Assembly (NCBI GenBank): GCA_016744135.1 | Contig: JADGEX010000002.1 | Location: 248,001-312,000, forward strand | Source: Pseudodesulfovibrio sp. | GTDB lineage: Bacteria > Desulfobacterota > Desulfovibrionia > Desulfovibrionales > Desulfovibrionaceae | DNA length: 64,000 nucleotides | Direction: 5' to 3' | Translations under genes and position numbers: made by a program | Notes under the pieces: generated by a model | Told to the model about the DNA's origin: nothing | The model's input: only the letters and a program-made list of their open reading frames with translations | Databases searched by the model: none | Part shown: in pieces, positions 16,773 through 26,340 of the stretch | How the letters are laid out: every line of letters starts with the position of its first letter | How positions within the stretch are numbered: position 1 is the stretch's first letter

Positions 16773-18784
16773 GACTTGGTTTCTCCTCGCGTGTTGGCTA
16801 TCGGGAATTCCATGCGGAAAACCGTGCCTTTGTCGCGTTTACTGTCAATGCGGATGTCTCCACCATAATCCTTGACGATACCATACGTGATGGCCAGACC
16901 GAGTCCCATGCCCTGTCCGGCTTCCTTGGTGGTGAAGAACGGTTCGAAAATCTTTCGTTTGTCTTTTTCATCAATACCGGAGCCAGTGTCTTTGACTTCG
17001 ACATAGACGGTTTTTCCTTCGGCTCCGGTGCGGATCATGATGCGCCGGTTTTCAGCGCCATCAGCCGGGGAAGAAATATCGTTTAGAGCATCCCGGGCAT
17101 TGGTCACCAGATTGAAGATGACCTGTTGCAATCTGTTCGAATGGGCCATTATTGGTGGCAAATCTTCATCCAGATCAAGGGTGAAGCGGATATTGTCCAG
17201 CTCGAATTGTCGACGTAGAATGGATAGAACCGCATTGACGGTTTGATTGAGATTGACACGTTCCTCAATGAGGTCGGATTTGCGTCCGAAAGATCGCAAT
17301 GTGTTGATGATTTCGGCAGCACGGTCAACTTGGGTCGAGATTTCCTTTACGACTTGCAGGAAGTCTTCTCTGGGAACTTCGACGCCTTCTTCTTGCATCA
17401 TGGAGAGGAATTCACTGCCCATTTTGATGGCATTGAGCGGCTGGTTGACCTCATGGGCCACACCCGCAGACATTTCACCCAAGGATTTCATCTTTCCTGC
17501 CTGAATAAGTTGGGCATCCTTTTCAATGAGTTCCGTGATGTCTGTGACCGCGATGATGATAGCGTGCCGTCCTCGATATGAAATGGGGCAGGCGTGCATG
17601 TTTACGAAGAACGGTTCGCCACCCTGTTTGTAGTGGAGTAGTTTTGGGAAGTAGACACATCCCCCGCCTCCCTCAACGAAATATTCCAGACAGCCGAGGT
17701 TGTGTTCAGGGCCAAGCTTTAGGAATTTCATTCCGATGAGATCTTCCATGGAATATTCATAGAGTTCGACGGTGCGTGGGTTGGCATCTCGGATGATACC
17801 GGATTCGCATTCCACGACAAAGATTGGGTCCGGACCGGAGTCGAATAATGACCGATATTTTTCTTCTGATTCGCGCAGTCTGCGACGATAGAGTTTGATG
17901 GACCAGACCATGTTGCGGAATGAATCGCCGAGTTGGATGACTTCATCGCCGAGGGAATGCTTGCGATAGAAGGCACAGTCCGCGCATTTGCGATGAGCTT
18001 CACCGGGTTTTTCGCCACTTCTTGATTGGTCGAAGTGCCAGCATGGGAGGTCTGTGTTGGTGAAAGCTGGACATCGGGATGTATCCCAGTCTTCGTTCGG
18101 CGCGAGGTGTTGGGGAATTTCAAAGTTGCCTCGACTTATTTCGTCGGACAGTCGAGTCAGGTCAGAAATGGGTTTGGTGATGTACTTGGAGAGCCAGGAA
18201 CTGAGAAAAATGGTGATCAGGACCACGGCGGAGATGAAGCCGAGAAAGGCTACGCGTAACTTACCCACCAAAGAGTCAATGTGACTCTTATTCAGCCCTA
18301 CGTGGACCGTGCCAATGCGATATAACCCTTCATTGATGGCAGCGGCTAGATCATAGACTTCCAGTCCACCCAGATTGAGCCGTTTGATGGAATCGTGTTT
18401 GTCCTTGGGCAGTGTGTTTCCGCGCAGGGTGTCTGGGAGTTTTCGTGTCAACGTGTGGGCCAGAATTTTACCGTTTTGATCTTCGATGAAGATGTAGGCG
18501 ACCAGATTCTTGCGTTGACGAAGGCGTCCTTCATCGAAAATCAAGGCCAACAACTTGGGCACATCGTTATCCAACAGGTATGAGCCGCCGCGTTCTGCCA
18601 CAGAGTGGGCAATGGCGAAACCTCGCATTTCCAGTTCGTGGGTCAGGGAACTGACCAGGATATATCTGGAAACTAGTGCAATCGTGATGGAAATGAACAG
18701 AATAGCCGCAAGCATTGAAAACAGCAGCTTTTCTCGCAAGCCGATGTTATCGAATCGAGTAGCCAGCTTCTTGGCCATGGTCAT
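16769..18784 (-). CDS. Membrane histidine kinase with HAMP, Cys-rich insert and PAS domain
   Basis: The 671-residue kinase has membrane segments near residues 21-43 and 177-197 flanking an extracytoplasmic sensor, a HAMP region, a PAS domain (about 305-425), HisKA with SAGVAHEVNQPL (phospho-His near 444) and HATPase motifs (NLVTNARDAL, DTGSG, GMGLGLA). Within the HAMP region four cysteines (238, 248, 267, 270; CPAF, LPCW, CADC) form an insert that could bind a metal or an iron-sulfur cluster. The ATG overlaps the preceding binding-protein gene as ATGA; a second ATG is 6 bases on. Confidence 0.88.
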   Translation of the reverse strand: MTMAKKLATRFDNIGLREKLLFSMLAAILFISITIALVSRYILVSSLTHELEMRGFAIAHSVAERGGSYLLDNDVPKLLALIFDEGRLRQRKNLVAYIFIEDQNGKILAHTLTRKLPDTLRGNTLPKDKHDSIKRLNLGGLEVYDLAAAINEGLYRIGTVHVGLNKSHIDSLVGKLRVAFLGFISAVVLITIFLSSWLSKYITKPISDLTRLSDEISRGNFEIPQHLAPNEDWDTSRCPAFTNTDLPCWHFDQSRSGEKPGEAHRKCADCAFYRKHSLGDEVIQLGDSFRNMVWSIKLYRRRLRESEEKYRSLFDSGPDPIFVVECESGIIRDANPRTVELYEYSMEDLIGMKFLKLGPEHNLGCLEYFVEGGGGCVYFPKLLHYKQGGEPFFVNMHACPISYRGRHAIIIAVTDITELIEKDAQLIQAGKMKSLGEMSAGVAHEVNQPLNAIKMGSEFLSMMQEEGVEVPREDFLQVVKEISTQVDRAAEIINTLRSFGRKSDLIEERVNLNQTVNAVLSILRRQFELDNIRFTLDLDEDLPPIMAHSNRLQQVIFNLVTNARDALNDISSPADGAENRRIMIRTGAEGKTVYVEVKDTGSGIDEKDKRKIFEPFFTTKEAGQGMGLGLAITYGIVKDYGGDIRIDSKRDKGTVFRMEFPIANTRGETKS

Positions 18785-20013
18785 GGCTTGACCCCCAATT
18801 CTTGTTTCAATCCCTTCCAGTCGGAAAATGGCATGAACTGACCATCTTGAAGGCGGGTGAAGTGGATGGCTTCAAGTCCTTGCCTGTCATATGGTCCATA
18901 GGTGATCGACATGCCCGGTCCGAGTTTGAAATCGCGGATGGATTCAATGGCATCGATGAATTTTTCGCGGGTTAGGAATCGTCCGGCCTTTTGCAAACCT
19001 TCCACCATGATTCTGGCATTGAGGAATCCTTCCAATCCGACAAAGCTTGGAGTGTCATTGGGGAAATATTGATTCAGGAGCGTTACATATTCGCTGGCAG
19101 CGTCAATGTCGTTGTTCAGGTTGATGATCGGCGGTGGCACAACTTGCGACATGAGTACTTTGGCGGGGGCGTTGGTTTTTATGCGTCGGGCCAACTCTTC
19201 AGCTCCCACAAAGGAGACCGTGTAAAATGTTGGAGTATAGTCGCGTTCGCCAGCCTTGTTGATGAACCGGGCGCAGGCATCATAAGTGCCGATCATGACA
19301 ACGGCTTCAGCTTTTGATTTGCGAATTTTTTCCAACCCCTCATCAATATCCTCGGTGCCTCTGATATACCAACCGCGGGCCACAGGTTCGAGATTGAACT
19401 CCTTGAGTGTCAATTCCGCGCCGATGAGTCCGTCAAATCCGTAGGTGTCATATTGATAGAAAACTGCGATTTTTTGCAGTCCGAGATCCTTGATCATGTG
19501 TCGCACGGCATCTTTTGTTTCTTGATAGTAGGAAGCCCTGATGTTGACGACGTACCGGTTGAAAGGCTGACGCAGGGCGTTGGCTCCTGTGAACATTCCC
19601 ACAAGAGGTATACGCGCTTCTTCAACCAGTGGCAGGGCTTTGACTGTGGTCGGTGTGCCTACATAGCAGAACAGGGCGAAGACATCGTTGTCGATGATGA
19701 ATCTTTGCGTATTGGCAAGGCATTTGGGTGGATCATAGGAATCGTCCACGGCCTTGATCTTGATGGAACGACCATGCACGCCGCCGTTGGCGTTGACGGA
19801 GCGGATATAGGCTTCAGCCCCGCGTAGGGTTTGTGTGCCGAGATATCCTGCATGACCGGTTAGAGCCAGTGATGAACCGAGAACGATCTGGTTGTTGGTC
19901 ACTCCGGGAGAAGTCGCTCCCGTGGTTGCGGATTCGTCCGAGGAGTTGCATCCGCTCATGCCCAGAACCAGGGGCAGGCAGAGAAATATGAGTGTCCATA
20001 GTCGGGTTTGCAT
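18781..20013 (-). CDS. Branched-chain-amino-acid-type ABC binding lipoprotein (sensor component)
   Basis: The 410-residue protein begins with a lipoprotein signal (GMSGC, Cys near residue 22) and a Peripla_BP_6-type type I binding fold (VLGSSLALTGHAGYLGTQTLRGAEAYIRSVNANGGVHGRSIKIKAVDD pattern). No ABC permease or ATPase is nearby; instead it overlaps a kinase gene by 4 bases, so it probably presents a ligand to that kinase. Start ATG 20013 has GGAG 7 bases upstream; a longer frame to 20055 exists but lacks a good site. Confidence 0.85.
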   Translation of the reverse strand: MQTRLWTLIFLCLPLVLGMSGCNSSDESATTGATSPGVTNNQIVLGSSLALTGHAGYLGTQTLRGAEAYIRSVNANGGVHGRSIKIKAVDDSYDPPKCLANTQRFIIDNDVFALFCYVGTPTTVKALPLVEEARIPLVGMFTGANALRQPFNRYVVNIRASYYQETKDAVRHMIKDLGLQKIAVFYQYDTYGFDGLIGAELTLKEFNLEPVARGWYIRGTEDIDEGLEKIRKSKAEAVVMIGTYDACARFINKAGERDYTPTFYTVSFVGAEELARRIKTNAPAKVLMSQVVPPPIINLNNDIDAASEYVTLLNQYFPNDTPSFVGLEGFLNARIMVEGLQKAGRFLTREKFIDAIESIRDFKLGPGMSITYGPYDRQGLEAIHFTRLQDGQFMPFSDWKGLKQELGVKP

Positions 20014-20136
20014 GATTCGGCTCCGTGCTCGACGCTTGTAACAACGTATTGCCACTCTTCGTTACTGGCTTGGCTCCGAAAAGACAAGAAATCCTCATAA
20101 CCCCACGAAACTGCATCTGTCAGCAGTGTCTTGGAA

Positions 20137-20183
20137 CGGAGTGACCCCGACGCACGGTGAACGTCGGGGCCTGAAAAACTCCG
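20137..20183. other. Nested inverted repeat upstream of the binding-lipoprotein gene
   Basis: CGGAGT/ACTCCG (20137-20142 and 20178-20183) encloses CCCCGACG/CGTCGGGG (20145-20152 and 20162-20169). It lies between the formate dehydrogenase end and the lipoprotein start. It could be an RNA structure or a terminator without a T-run. Confidence 0.45.
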
Positions 20184-20242
20184 TGCATTGTGTGCCGCAG
20201 GTCCGAGCGACATTCTTACGGAGGTGTTCTCCATGAGAGGAG

Positions 20243-20273
20243 TCCCGGCGCGGGCGTGCAACCCGCGCCGGGA
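20243..20273 (-). terminator. GC-rich hairpin after fdhB
   Basis: TCCCGGCGCGGG and CCCGCGCCGGGA form a perfect 12-bp stem with a 7-base loop 10 bases after the fdhB stop. No T-run follows, so it may be an RNA-end stabiliser or a weak terminator. Confidence 0.55.
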
Positions 20274-20283
20274 TGGTATGGTG

Positions 20284-21012
20284 TTATCCGTTCATCCGTT
20301 TGAGAGGGCTAGCCAATTTTGCCAGGAACTGCTTCCTGGACAAGGGACCCTTCTTTTGGATGGAGGAAGCGTCAGCGGACAGGGACTCATAGTAACTGTC
20401 CGGGTCGGTCTGCACCAGATAGATGACGCGTACGCTGTCTATGTCGACAAGTTCTGCATCAGGGTACTTTTTCAGTGCTTTCTCAAGGTGTTTGTCTGCC
20501 AGGGCGAGCATTTCATCCCGATCGCCGAAGTTCATGGCCCCGGTGGGGCAGGTCTGCACGCAGGCGGGCAGCATGCCGGCTTTGACGCGGTCAACGCACA
20601 TGTCGCATTTGACTACTTGGCCGGTCTCTTCGTTGATGCGGGGGATGTCGTAGGGACAGGACATGCCAAAGGCTTCCTTGTCCGGTTCCTGAGCGGTCAG
20701 TTCGGTGTAGATGACTGCACCGGTTTCCTGGTCGTGCACGATGGAGCCGGGAATAGTCATAGCATCCAGACACGGCGGATCGATACAATGGCGGCATTGT
20801 TCGGGGAAGAACAGCCAGTCCATGTTGCCGTCGGTTTCTACTTCTTCGAAGCGAACCAGTTTCAGGGTGACGCCCGACAGATCTTTGGGATTCTGGTGGG
20901 AACCCCAGTTTTCTGTCTTTTCAGCGGGCAGTTTTTTCCATTGCTTACAGGCAACCTGGCAACCACGGCAGGCCGTACATTTGGTCAGGTCGATGAAGAA
21001 TGTCTTACTCAT
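20284..21012 (-). CDS. fdhB: Formate dehydrogenase beta subunit, four [4Fe-4S] ferredoxin domain protein
   Basis: The 242-residue protein carries the electrons of formate oxidation away from the molybdo/tungsto-enzyme. Four cysteine groups are visible: CTACRGCQVAC near residue 12, CRHCIDPPC, CPYDIP..CDMC, and the C-terminal PACVQTCPTGAM, as expected of FdhB/FdnH-type subunits. There is no signal peptide; it is likely exported with FdhA by the Tat system. It is 14 bases after fdhA. No membrane cytochrome gene follows, so the enzyme is a soluble two-subunit periplasmic type. Confidence 0.93.
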   Translation of the reverse strand: MSKTFFIDLTKCTACRGCQVACKQWKKLPAEKTENWGSHQNPKDLSGVTLKLVRFEEVETDGNMDWLFFPEQCRHCIDPPCLDAMTIPGSIVHDQETGAVIYTELTAQEPDKEAFGMSCPYDIPRINEETGQVVKCDMCVDRVKAGMLPACVQTCPTGAMNFGDRDEMLALADKHLEKALKKYPDAELVDIDSVRVIYLVQTDPDSYYESLSADASSIQKKGPLSRKQFLAKLASPLKRMNG

Positions 21013-21026
21013 GTGTCATTCCTCCT

Positions 21027-24000
21027 TTACGCCTTGCGGACGTTGACCATAAAGGCCTTGGTTTCAGGGATGCCGGTGTTTGGATCGCCGACGGACGGAG
21101 TCAGGATGTTGGCTGTATCGCCGCCGTCCTTGGGCCATGTCCAACCGAAGTGCCAAGGCAGGCCAACCTGATGGATGGTCGTTCCTTGAACTTCGAACGG
21201 TTTCAGTCGCTTGGTCACGATAGCTTTGGCCCAGATGGAACCACGGATAGAATCGACCATGACCTTTTCGCCGTTTTCAATACCTCTGAGTTCCGCAAGT
21301 TCCGGGCTCATTTCAACGAACACCTGTGGTTCACACTCTGTGAGCCATGCGCAGTTTCTGGTCATCAGACCGGTCTGCCAGTGTTCGGTGACACGATATG
21401 TGGTGCCGACGAACGGGTACTTGGGATCGCAGACAGCCTTTTCTTCGGAATCGAAGGTAAGGGCCGTCGGGTTATGCAGTGTGCCGGAGAATGGGTGTGT
21501 TTTGACCGGACATTCCAGCGGTTCGTAGTATTCGGGCAGCGGTCCGTCTGCGCGGCCGGGGCCGTACAGCTGGCCGAAGCCATGCTTGCGCATGATGAAG
21601 GCGTACTTGGAGCCGGGGGCCCATCCGCCATCAGGCACATCGCCAACCCATTTCTTGCCGTCCCATTCGATAATGGGCTTTTCCGGGTTGTACGGCTTGC
21701 CCTGAAGGTCAACGGAAGCGCGGTTGTACAGCACGCGGCGGTTAACCGGCCAGCACCAGGAGAAGTTCGGGTACAAACCGACTTTCGCCTGCTCCGGGGT
21801 TTGCGCCAAACTGCGACGAGCGGCCATGTTGCCCTTGTCGGTGTACGAGTTACAGTACAGCCAGTTGCCTGAGGCTGTTGAACCATCGGCCTGGAGGTAT
21901 GCGAAACTCGGTACAAGGTCGCCCTTTTTGAACTGCTTCCCCTTGACTTCGATGTCACGGGTGAAGTGTCCGTTGATGAGTTTGGCGGTCTTATGCGGAT
22001 CGAATTCGCCGTCAGTGGCGATGCCGTCCCAAGTGAGTCGAGTGATCGGCTCGGGGTATGCGCCGCCGTCTTTTTTGTAGAGAGCCTGAATTTCATGCAT
22101 CAATTCATACATGAGGTCGCCGTCTGGCTTGAGGCCATGCGGTGCATCAGGTCCTTTGTAACGCCACTGCATCCAGCGGCCTGAATTGGTGATGGAGCCT
22201 TCTTTTTCGATGGAGACTGCGCAGGGCAGGAAGAAGACTTCAGTCTTGATTTCTTCGGGCTTCATGTCGGGACCTTCCCAAAACCAACCGGTTTCATTAG
22301 GGAAGATGTTGACATTGACCATCCAGTCGAGGTTGCCCAAGGCACGGCGGCTTTTGTTGGCATTTGCGCCGGAACAAGCCGGATTCATGCCCCATGCGAA
22401 CAGACCTTTGAACTGTCCCTTTTCCATTTTGTCGAACAGGGTGAGCCAAGAGTATTCGCTGGCAGAACCGGAGTCCAAACGGGGGAGGAATTGGTATGCG
22501 TCTGCTGGAGTGTCATCCTGCCACATGGATTTGAGCAGAGATGCGGAGTATTTCGGGTAGTTTTGCCACCAGTTGGCAGACATGGGATCGTTGGAGACCG
22601 GAGTGTATGCCTTGTCATATGCTGCCAGCGTATCCTGACCCGCTTTGGGTGTCTTCAGGTAGCCGGGCAGGATGTGGAACAGCAGACAGTGGTCAGTGGA
22701 ACCCTGAACGTTGGATTCGCCGCGCAGGGCGTTAACGCCGCCACCAGCTATACCAATGTTACCGAGCAGCAACTGGATCATGGCCATGGAGCGGATGTTC
22801 TGTACACCAACGGTGTGCTGAGTCCAGCCCATGGCGTACATGATGGTACCGGCCTTGTTGCCTACGCCGGTTGCAGCATAGGTCTCGTACAGGGCGATCA
22901 GGTCTTCCTTCTTCATACCGGAGATGGAAGTGACTTGGTCCATGTTGTAGCGTTCATAGTGCTTCTTGAGCATCTGGTAAACGCATTTGGGGTCTTTGAG
23001 AGTGGGGTCTTTTTTGGGATTGCCTTCGGCATCCATTGCAAAGGCCCATTTGGATTTGTCGTAGGTCCTGGTTTCCGGGTCGTAACCGGCGAAGATACCA
23101 TCGTCGAATTTGTAGTCGTCGCCGACGATGAAGGAAGCGTTGGTGTAGTTAACAACGTATTCTTTGAAGATCAGGTCTTTGTCCAGGATGTATTTAATCA
23201 TGCCACCGAGTACGGCGATATCGGAGCCGGAACGGAGATTGGCATGCATGTCGGCCTTGGCCGAGGTCCTGGTGAAACGGGGATCGACGTGGATCAGGGT
23301 TGCACCCTTTTCCTGCGCCTTGGTCACCCACTTGAAAGAGATGGGGTGGTTTTCGGCAGCGTTACTGCCCATTATAAGAATGCAATCGGAGTTCTGGATA
23401 TCAATCCAGTGATTGGTCATCGCACCGCGTCCGAACGACTCTGCCAGAGCCGCAACAGTTGCGCTGTGTCAAATACGAGCCTGGTGTTCCACATACACCA
23501 GACCAAGGCTGCGGAGCATTGTCTGGTAAGCCCAGCACTCCTCGTTGTCGAGAGCGGCGGAACCGACTGAAGCAATACCGTCGCAGCGATTGACCATTTG
23601 TCCTTTCGCATTCTTGTAGGTGAAAGTTTCGTCGCGGCTCTTCTTGACGTTGTGGGCGATTTTTTCCAGTGCCCAGCTCAAGGAGACTTTGGTGAATTCT
23701 TTGGAATAGGGAGCTCTGTACAGGACGGAATCCGGGCGGCGGTCGTTTTCAGCCAACTGCCAGATGGATGCGCCCTTGGCACACAGAGAACCTTCATTGA
23801 TGGGATGATCCGGGTCACCTTCAACGTTGATGGCCCGTTTGTCCTTGAGGGACGTGTTGACGACGAGACCGCAACCCACTGCACAGTAGCAGCAGATAGT
23901 CGTTGTCTGTTTGCTCCACTTGGGCTTCATGGCTTCGGCGCGATCGGCAATGGGTGCCTTTTTCGCGGTACAGCCAAGCCCGAGTCCGCCAAAAGCCGTG

Positions 24001-24053
24001 GCCGTGGCCGCGACAGCGGAGAGCTTGAGGAAGTTCCTTCGGTTAGTATGCAT
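21027..24053 (-). CDS. fdhA: Formate dehydrogenase alpha subunit, selenocysteine-containing (in-frame UGA)
   Basis: The 1008-residue catalytic subunit oxidises formate at a molybdenum or tungsten bis-pyranopterin centre. A Tat signal RRNFLKL is at residues 5-11; C54, C57, C61 and C91 bind the proximal [4Fe-4S] cluster. The frame is interrupted only by TGA at 23469-23471, in the context HQARI-U-HSATVAALAESFGRGAMTNHW, the conserved selenocysteine site of FdnG/FdhA enzymes (U195). Downstream residues continue without a shift to the normal FdhA C-terminus. The ATG follows AGGAGG. Annotation pipelines may split it into two genes; it should be read through. Confidence 0.93.
23436..23452 (-). promoter_or_regulatory. 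Candidate SECIS hairpin for fdhA selenocysteine
   Basis: Starting 17 bases after the UGA, CGGCTC and GAGTCG can pair (one G-U) around the loop TGGCA. The distance fits bacterial SECIS elements that bind SelB. The loop differs from the E. coli fdhF form, so this is a structural guess. Confidence 0.5.
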
Positions 24054-24078
24054 TCGACCTCCTAAAGTTGAGTGCGAG

Positions 24079-24309
24079 TCATCGCCCGCGAATCTCGCAA
24101 CCTAAAGTCACGAGTAACTCATAGCCGCTTGGCTGCGTGATTTGGTCCGGGGCGGGCAGGTTGGTTCCTGATCTGTCGCGATGACAGAGAGGTGTCAGGA
24201 CCATTTCCTGCGCCGCCGCATGGACATTGTCCGCGGCAAATCCAAGGCCGTCGAAGGGCATTGGACTTGTCGCGTTTGCAGCCGACGAATGGTTGTGTGA
24301 AAAACGCAT
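24079..24309 (-). CDS. Small hypothetical protein upstream of fdhA
   Basis: A 76-residue frame starts at ATG 24309 with GAGAGG 7 bases upstream, and ends 25 bases before fdhA on the same strand. The protein has no membrane segment or signal peptide and contains two Cys (LTPLCHRD, TLGCEIRG). I recognise no family. Its good ribosome site and position favour a real gene or a leader frame coupled to fdhA, but it could be chance. Confidence 0.4.
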   Translation of the reverse strand: MRFSHNHSSAANATSPMPFDGLGFAADNVHAAAQEMVLTPLCHRDRSGTNLPAPDQITQPSGYELLVTLGCEIRGR

Positions 24310-24452
24310 AAGCGTACCTCTCCCAGTTAATTCCGTTATCCCTGTTATGGGGGATTGGAGGGAACTGTTCAAAGAAAGGATACTTTTCAGAGTTTTCACA
24401 CAGGGTGAAATGGGGTGTTTTTTACAAACCCACTGGGGTTAGGGCGATTGCG

Positions 24453-24472
24453 TTATGTCAAAATGGACATAA
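24453..24472. promoter_or_regulatory. Palindromic operator candidate upstream of the fdhA unit
   Basis: TTATGTC-N6-GACATAA is a perfect 7-bp-arm inverted repeat of 20 bases with spacing like that of CRP/FNR-family sites. It lies between the transposase-like gene and the small frame before fdhA. Confidence 0.5.
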
Positions 24473-24509
24473 AATGATATCTGCCCCATGGTTCTGCACC
24501 AAAAGGGCA

Positions 24510-25439
24510 TTATTCTTGGGTGGGCACTAGCGCACAAAGGTATGCGGCCAGCATTTCGGCGATGGATTTGTCCCGGTTGTTGAACCGGAATTCGAGTTCT
24601 TTCATATAGAGGGGGAACCGCTGGCAGGAGATGCCACGGAATTTCTTGATCCGGGACTGGGCGTAATCCCAGAATTCGTCCTGCACTGCGTCGATGTGCG
24701 GCGGCTCGTCATAGCGGCGAATGATTTCATATGGGAGTGAATCGTTGCCACAGAAAATGAGCGTGTCGTAATCCTTGTATCTGTCCGTGTAGACGAGATT
24801 ACCGGTGCGGATGAGCTTCAGGTGGAAGTTCATGTGGAAATGGAACAACGTTTCTGCTTGAAAGCCCGGCACGAGGTCGATGAACACTATATCGTCACGA
24901 CGCAGGATGCCGTAGACTGGGATGGTGTCCATGTGCATGTCACGTGGGCCGCCTGTTAGTCGATTGCCCTTGAGGTATGAATCAAGCCCTGTGGCCGAGC
25001 TGATGAGTTGCCGTGCATCCAGTGCGTGGCCGAGGATGGCGAACCTGATGGCGGTCAGGGCTTTGTATACCGTATTATAGGACAGGCCGAGCTGGTCCTT
25101 CATCTGATGGACCGAACATTCCTGCACGAATAGGACGATGAGTCGTAGCCATTCGGAAGGACTGAGTGCTCCGTTGTTGATCCATCGGCCTGAGAATGGC
25201 TGGAAGGTGTATTTGCAACTGGCGCACCGCAGGCGTTCGCCGGACAGGGTGTAGACCTTGCGATGACCACACCGCGGGCAGAAAGGGTCGCCCGTGGGCC
25301 ATGTCAGCTCAAGCAGGTAGTCACGTGCTTTTTTGTCGTCATGCAGGAGCGCATCGAATCCACCGGCAATGTCCGGCGCACAGTCTGCGGGTATGATATG
25401 CGATGTCTTGTGCATGCTGTTTCGGTTCAAGGCTGACAT
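24510..25439 (-). CDS. IS1595-like transposase-domain protein inside the fdh gene set
   Basis: The 309-residue protein has an N-terminal zinc ribbon (CPRCGHRKVY, CASCKYTF), a middle helical region and an ISXO2/IS1595-type DDE-like domain. The catalytic aspartates are plausible at GLDSYLKGN and LVYTDRYKDY, with DEFWDYAQSRIKKFRGIS in the usual C-terminal position, where IS1595 proteins have an ESFW-type segment. It begins 13 bases after fdhE with GAGG before ATG 25439, and no terminal inverted repeats are visible, so it looks like a resident operon gene instead of a live insertion sequence. Function here is unknown. Confidence 0.75.
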   Translation of the reverse strand: MSALNRNSMHKTSHIIPADCAPDIAGGFDALLHDDKKARDYLLELTWPTGDPFCPRCGHRKVYTLSGERLRCASCKYTFQPFSGRWINNGALSPSEWLRLIVLFVQECSVHQMKDQLGLSYNTVYKALTAIRFAILGHALDARQLISSATGLDSYLKGNRLTGGPRDMHMDTIPVYGILRRDDIVFIDLVPGFQAETLFHFHMNFHLKLIRTGNLVYTDRYKDYDTLIFCGNDSLPYEIIRRYDEPPHIDAVQDEFWDYAQSRIKKFRGISCQRFPLYMKELEFRFNNRDKSIAEMLAAYLCALVPTQE

Positions 25440-25452
25440 GGTCACCTCTTTG

Positions 25453-26340
25453 TTAGAATCCCCAGGCGGAGAGCGTTGCGCGCTTGTATCCCTGACCAGC
25501 GGCTACATAGTCGAGTGCCAAAGAGTCCAGATCATCAAGAACAGGTACGGCTACGCGGTCCAGATTACGAAAGTCAATGGTCTTGATATACGTTTTGCAG
25601 GATTCGCAGACGTCCACGCGGAATCCCGGCTCTTCATCAACGGTAAAGAATGTCAGCTTTTTCTGGTCGTCTTCGCCACAAACCGGGCAGGCAATGCGCT
25701 TGATCCGGTACTCATGGCGACAGAATGAGCAGGTGGCGTGCCGGTATCCTTCTTTTTCTTTGAGACAAGAAATGAGCGGCAGACTGCCACAAATGGGACA
25801 GGTGCCTACTTCTGGGACTTTCATGTCAGGTAGTTTTTCAGCCAGAATATCGGCGGCCGCTTCGATGGATGGGCTGAGCGATGCAAAAGCGAGGAACGCA
25901 ATGGTCTTGGGTGCATCTGGCGTGCGTTCAGTCCAGGAAGCGAAAAATTTCGTATCGTCGTTCAAGAATTTATCGAACAACTCTGCCGGGGTGAATTCGT
26001 CGTCTTTCATGGCCTTGGCAACAGTTTTGGCTCCGTCGCCCAAGGGACCGCCTGCCTTTTTGAGCAGGGTAATAAGGTCGAACAGCAAATTTGCAGCTTG
26101 AGTACTGTCGTGTGGAAAGTTTTCTCGGCCGATCAGAGACATTCCCTGAAACACTGCTTCGGGCGGGGCAAGTTCGCTGTCGTCCGGTAACACCACGGTT
26201 GCGTCAATGCGTGCCGTCAGTTGCAGTCGTGCCACGTCGGCCAGCAAGTTCACGAGTTCTTCGGAAATATAGGACTTGCCTTTCAACTGGGTGATCTTCT
26301 TTTCAAGCCGTCGTTGATATTGTTCCACATTAAATTCCAT
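25453..26340 (-). CDS. fdhE: Formate dehydrogenase accessory protein FdhE
   Basis: The 295-residue cytoplasmic protein helps assemble formate dehydrogenase, in E. coli by interacting with the catalytic subunit. Its C-terminal half has four CxxC pairs in the order CPICGSLP, CSFCRHEY, CPVCGEDD, CESCKTY, the rubredoxin-like metal site of FdhE. The N-terminal 150 residues are the variable helical part. It lies upstream of the transposase-like gene in the same direction. ATG 26340 has AGGACG before it. Confidence 0.92.
   Translation of the reverse strand: MEFNVEQYQRRLEKKITQLKGKSYISEELVNLLADVARLQLTARIDATVVLPDDSELAPPEAVFQGMSLIGRENFPHDSTQAANLLFDLITLLKKAGGPLGDGAKTVAKAMKDDEFTPAELFDKFLNDDTKFFASWTERTPDAPKTIAFLAFASLSPSIEAAADILAEKLPDMKVPEVGTCPICGSLPLISCLKEKEGYRHATCSFCRHEYRIKRIACPVCGEDDQKKLTFFTVDEEPGFRVDVCESCKTYIKTIDFRNLDRVAVPVLDDLDSLALDYVAAGQGYKRATLSAWGF

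Noticed and set aside
20188..23570. Long plus-strand frames (327, 290 and 359 codons) opposite fdhB and fdhA.
   Set aside because: They mirror well-supported genes and show no known domain or ribosome site.
21027..24053. A frameshifted or broken formate dehydrogenase (two genes).
   Set aside because: The break is a single in-frame UGA at the conserved selenocysteine site, with no frame change and a full C-terminal part.
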